The translations under genes and the position numbers were made by a program. Below the pieces are notes generated by a model. It was not told where the DNA came from. It was given only the letters and a program-made list of their open reading frames with translations, and made no database searches. Positions 5,492-6,337 of a stretch of 6,337 nt of DNA are shown in pieces. How positions within the stretch are numbered: the stretch's first letter is position 1; each line of letters begins with the position of its first letter. Location: NCBI GenBank assembly GCA_005800865.1, contig SYEI01000139.1, positions 1 to 6,337 on the forward strand, read 5' to 3'. This DNA comes from Bacteroidota bacterium (lineage in GTDB: Bacteria; Bacteroidota; Bacteroidia; B-17B0; Aurantibacillaceae).

Positions 5492-6337
5492 TTAGAAGTA
5501 ACGAGGTGATTTTTCTTTAATAACAGTTTTTCCGAAATCGTATCCAATCATAATTTCATGTGTTCCTGATGAATATTTTCTGATTTTAGAAGTCGTATAG
5601 TCAAATGCATAACCAACTCTAAATCGTGAATTTGTTTGGTATTCTAGCATAATAACAACAGCATCCGATGAACGATAAGAAGCGCCAATCCAAAAATGAT
5701 CTTTATATAATAAGTTTAAATTAATGTCAGCTTCAATAGGTGCCGCTGGTAAATACTTCACTAAGGCAGAGGGTTTTAATTTAAAGTTTTCATTCAATTT
5801 AAAAATATATCCACCATAAACATAATAATGTCTGTTTACAAATGAACCTTTGTTTACATCAAAACTAAAATCATGTCCAGCATCGTATGCCATTAATGTT
5901 GGAATAGAAATTCCTGCATACCATTTTTCAGTAAAATAATAAGCGCCTGCTCCAAACTTTGGTAACCATGCCGTTCTGCGACCTGTAAATACTTGATCGT
6001 TTGCATCCCAAACGGTTACGTTATCGCTTTTAAAAACATAATTAGAAGCTCCAGCTTTTAAACCAAAAGCTAATTTTCCATTTTTAATTTTTAATTGATA
6101 AGCATAATTTGCATAAATATCAGTTTGTTCAGTAGCTCCAATCTGATCATGAGCTACTATTAAACCTACACCCATGTTTTCTGATTTTGTGGGTAGTAAA
6201 CCATCAACGGCTAATAAAGAAGTTTTTGGAGCACCCGGAAAATTTACCCATTGAGTACGGTGCAATAAACTTGAACTTATGTATTTGTGACTTCCAGAGT
6301 ATCCAGGATTTAAAAACAATCCATTAAACATGTATTG
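5492..6337 (-). CDS. PorP/SprF-family T9SS outer-membrane protein (5'-partial)
   Basis: Reading leftwards from the edge, the frame gives QYMFNGLFLNPGYSGS, the conserved mature N-terminal motif of the PorP/SprF family (PF11751; usually QYMFN...NPAYAGS), followed by QWVNFPGAPKTS (visible residues 29-40). The frame runs to the edge base. The ATG at 6329-6331 is the Met inside the QYMFN motif, not the start; the true start and signal peptide, probably 20-30 residues more, lie beyond 6337. The 281 visible residues show alternating aromatic/hydrophobic strands of a beta-barrel and end in EIMIGYDFG...SPRYF, with a C-terminal Phe typical of outer-membrane proteins. In this family SprF is needed for export of the adhesin SprB and PorP bridges T9SS parts. 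Five bases separate its stop from the PorE-like gene, so the two are surely co-transcribed. Which cargo it serves is not visible. Confidence 0.92.
   Translation of the reverse strand, partial: QYMFNGLFLNPGYSGSHKYISSSLLHRTQWVNFPGAPKTSLLAVDGLLPTKSENMGVGLIVAHDQIGATEQTDIYANYAYQLKIKNGKLAFGLKAGASNYVFKSDNVTVWDANDQVFTGRRTAWLPKFGAGAYYFTEKWYAGISIPTLMAYDAGHDFSFDVNKGSFVNRHYYVYGGYIFKLNENFKLKPSALVKYLPAAPIEADINLNLLYKDHFWIGASYRSSDAVVIMLEYQTNSRFRVGYAFDYTTSKIRKYSSGTHEIMIGYDFGKTVIKEKSPRYF

Noticed and set aside
6329..6331. ATG as start codon of the PorP/SprF-family gene
   Set aside because: It encodes the Met of the conserved QYMFN motif, the preceding codons encode Gln-Tyr, and no signal peptide would be present if translation began here.
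1..6337. Mobile element, defence system or CRISPR array
   Set aside because: No transposase, integrase, nuclease or regularly spaced direct repeats are seen, and base composition is even apart from the short intergenic repeat pair.

Overview
The window looks like chromosomal DNA of a gliding or surface-associated Bacteroidota, most likely of the order Flavobacteriales. Three things point there. It is AT-rich. It carries type IX secretion (T9SS) hallmarks: a C-terminal sorting domain on one protein and a PorP/SprF plus PorE-like pair. It also has a flavobacterial-style -7 promoter element (TAnnTTTG) and a dispersed intergenic repeat of the TTCGACTCCGCTCA kind. I see no mobile elements, tRNA or rRNA genes, or CRISPR array.

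Layout. Bases 1-1869 (+) are the 3' part of a large secreted multidomain protein, open through the left edge. Its visible order is: beta-sandwich fragment, a CNYNP..TIDDGSC cysteine motif, a complete lysyl-oxidase (LOX) domain, a DCxG-type cysteine linker, a tandem dockerin-like pair, a cohesin-like beta-sandwich, and a T9SS type A sorting domain. The 143-bp gap after it holds an inverted pair of palindromic repeats, a probable promoter and a perfect dyad just before the next start. Bases 2013-3509 (+) encode an exported class C beta-lactamase-family serine hydrolase with a C-terminal DUF3471-like domain. A perfect 18-bp hairpin then serves the two convergent transcription units.

On the minus strand, bases 3588-5486 encode a PorE-like lipoprotein (TPR, PD40 propeller, carboxypeptidase-regulatory-like domain, OmpA C-terminal). 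Five bases upstream is the 3' part of a PorP/SprF-family outer-membrane protein (5492 to the right edge). These two form an operon whose promoter and earlier genes lie to the right of the window.

The most interesting item is the LOX domain. In a bacterial protein it keeps the three copper-ligand histidines (HGHAH), the lysine and tyrosine that form the lysyl-tyrosylquinone cofactor in animal enzymes, the near-identical DCQWIDITDV block, and a matching cysteine framework. It appears to be a secreted, cell-surface-anchored copper amine oxidase. The PorP/PorE pair is of the kind that works with T9SS. Whether it serves the LOX protein is unknown: PorP/SprF paralogues usually go with type B sorting domains, while this one looks like type A.
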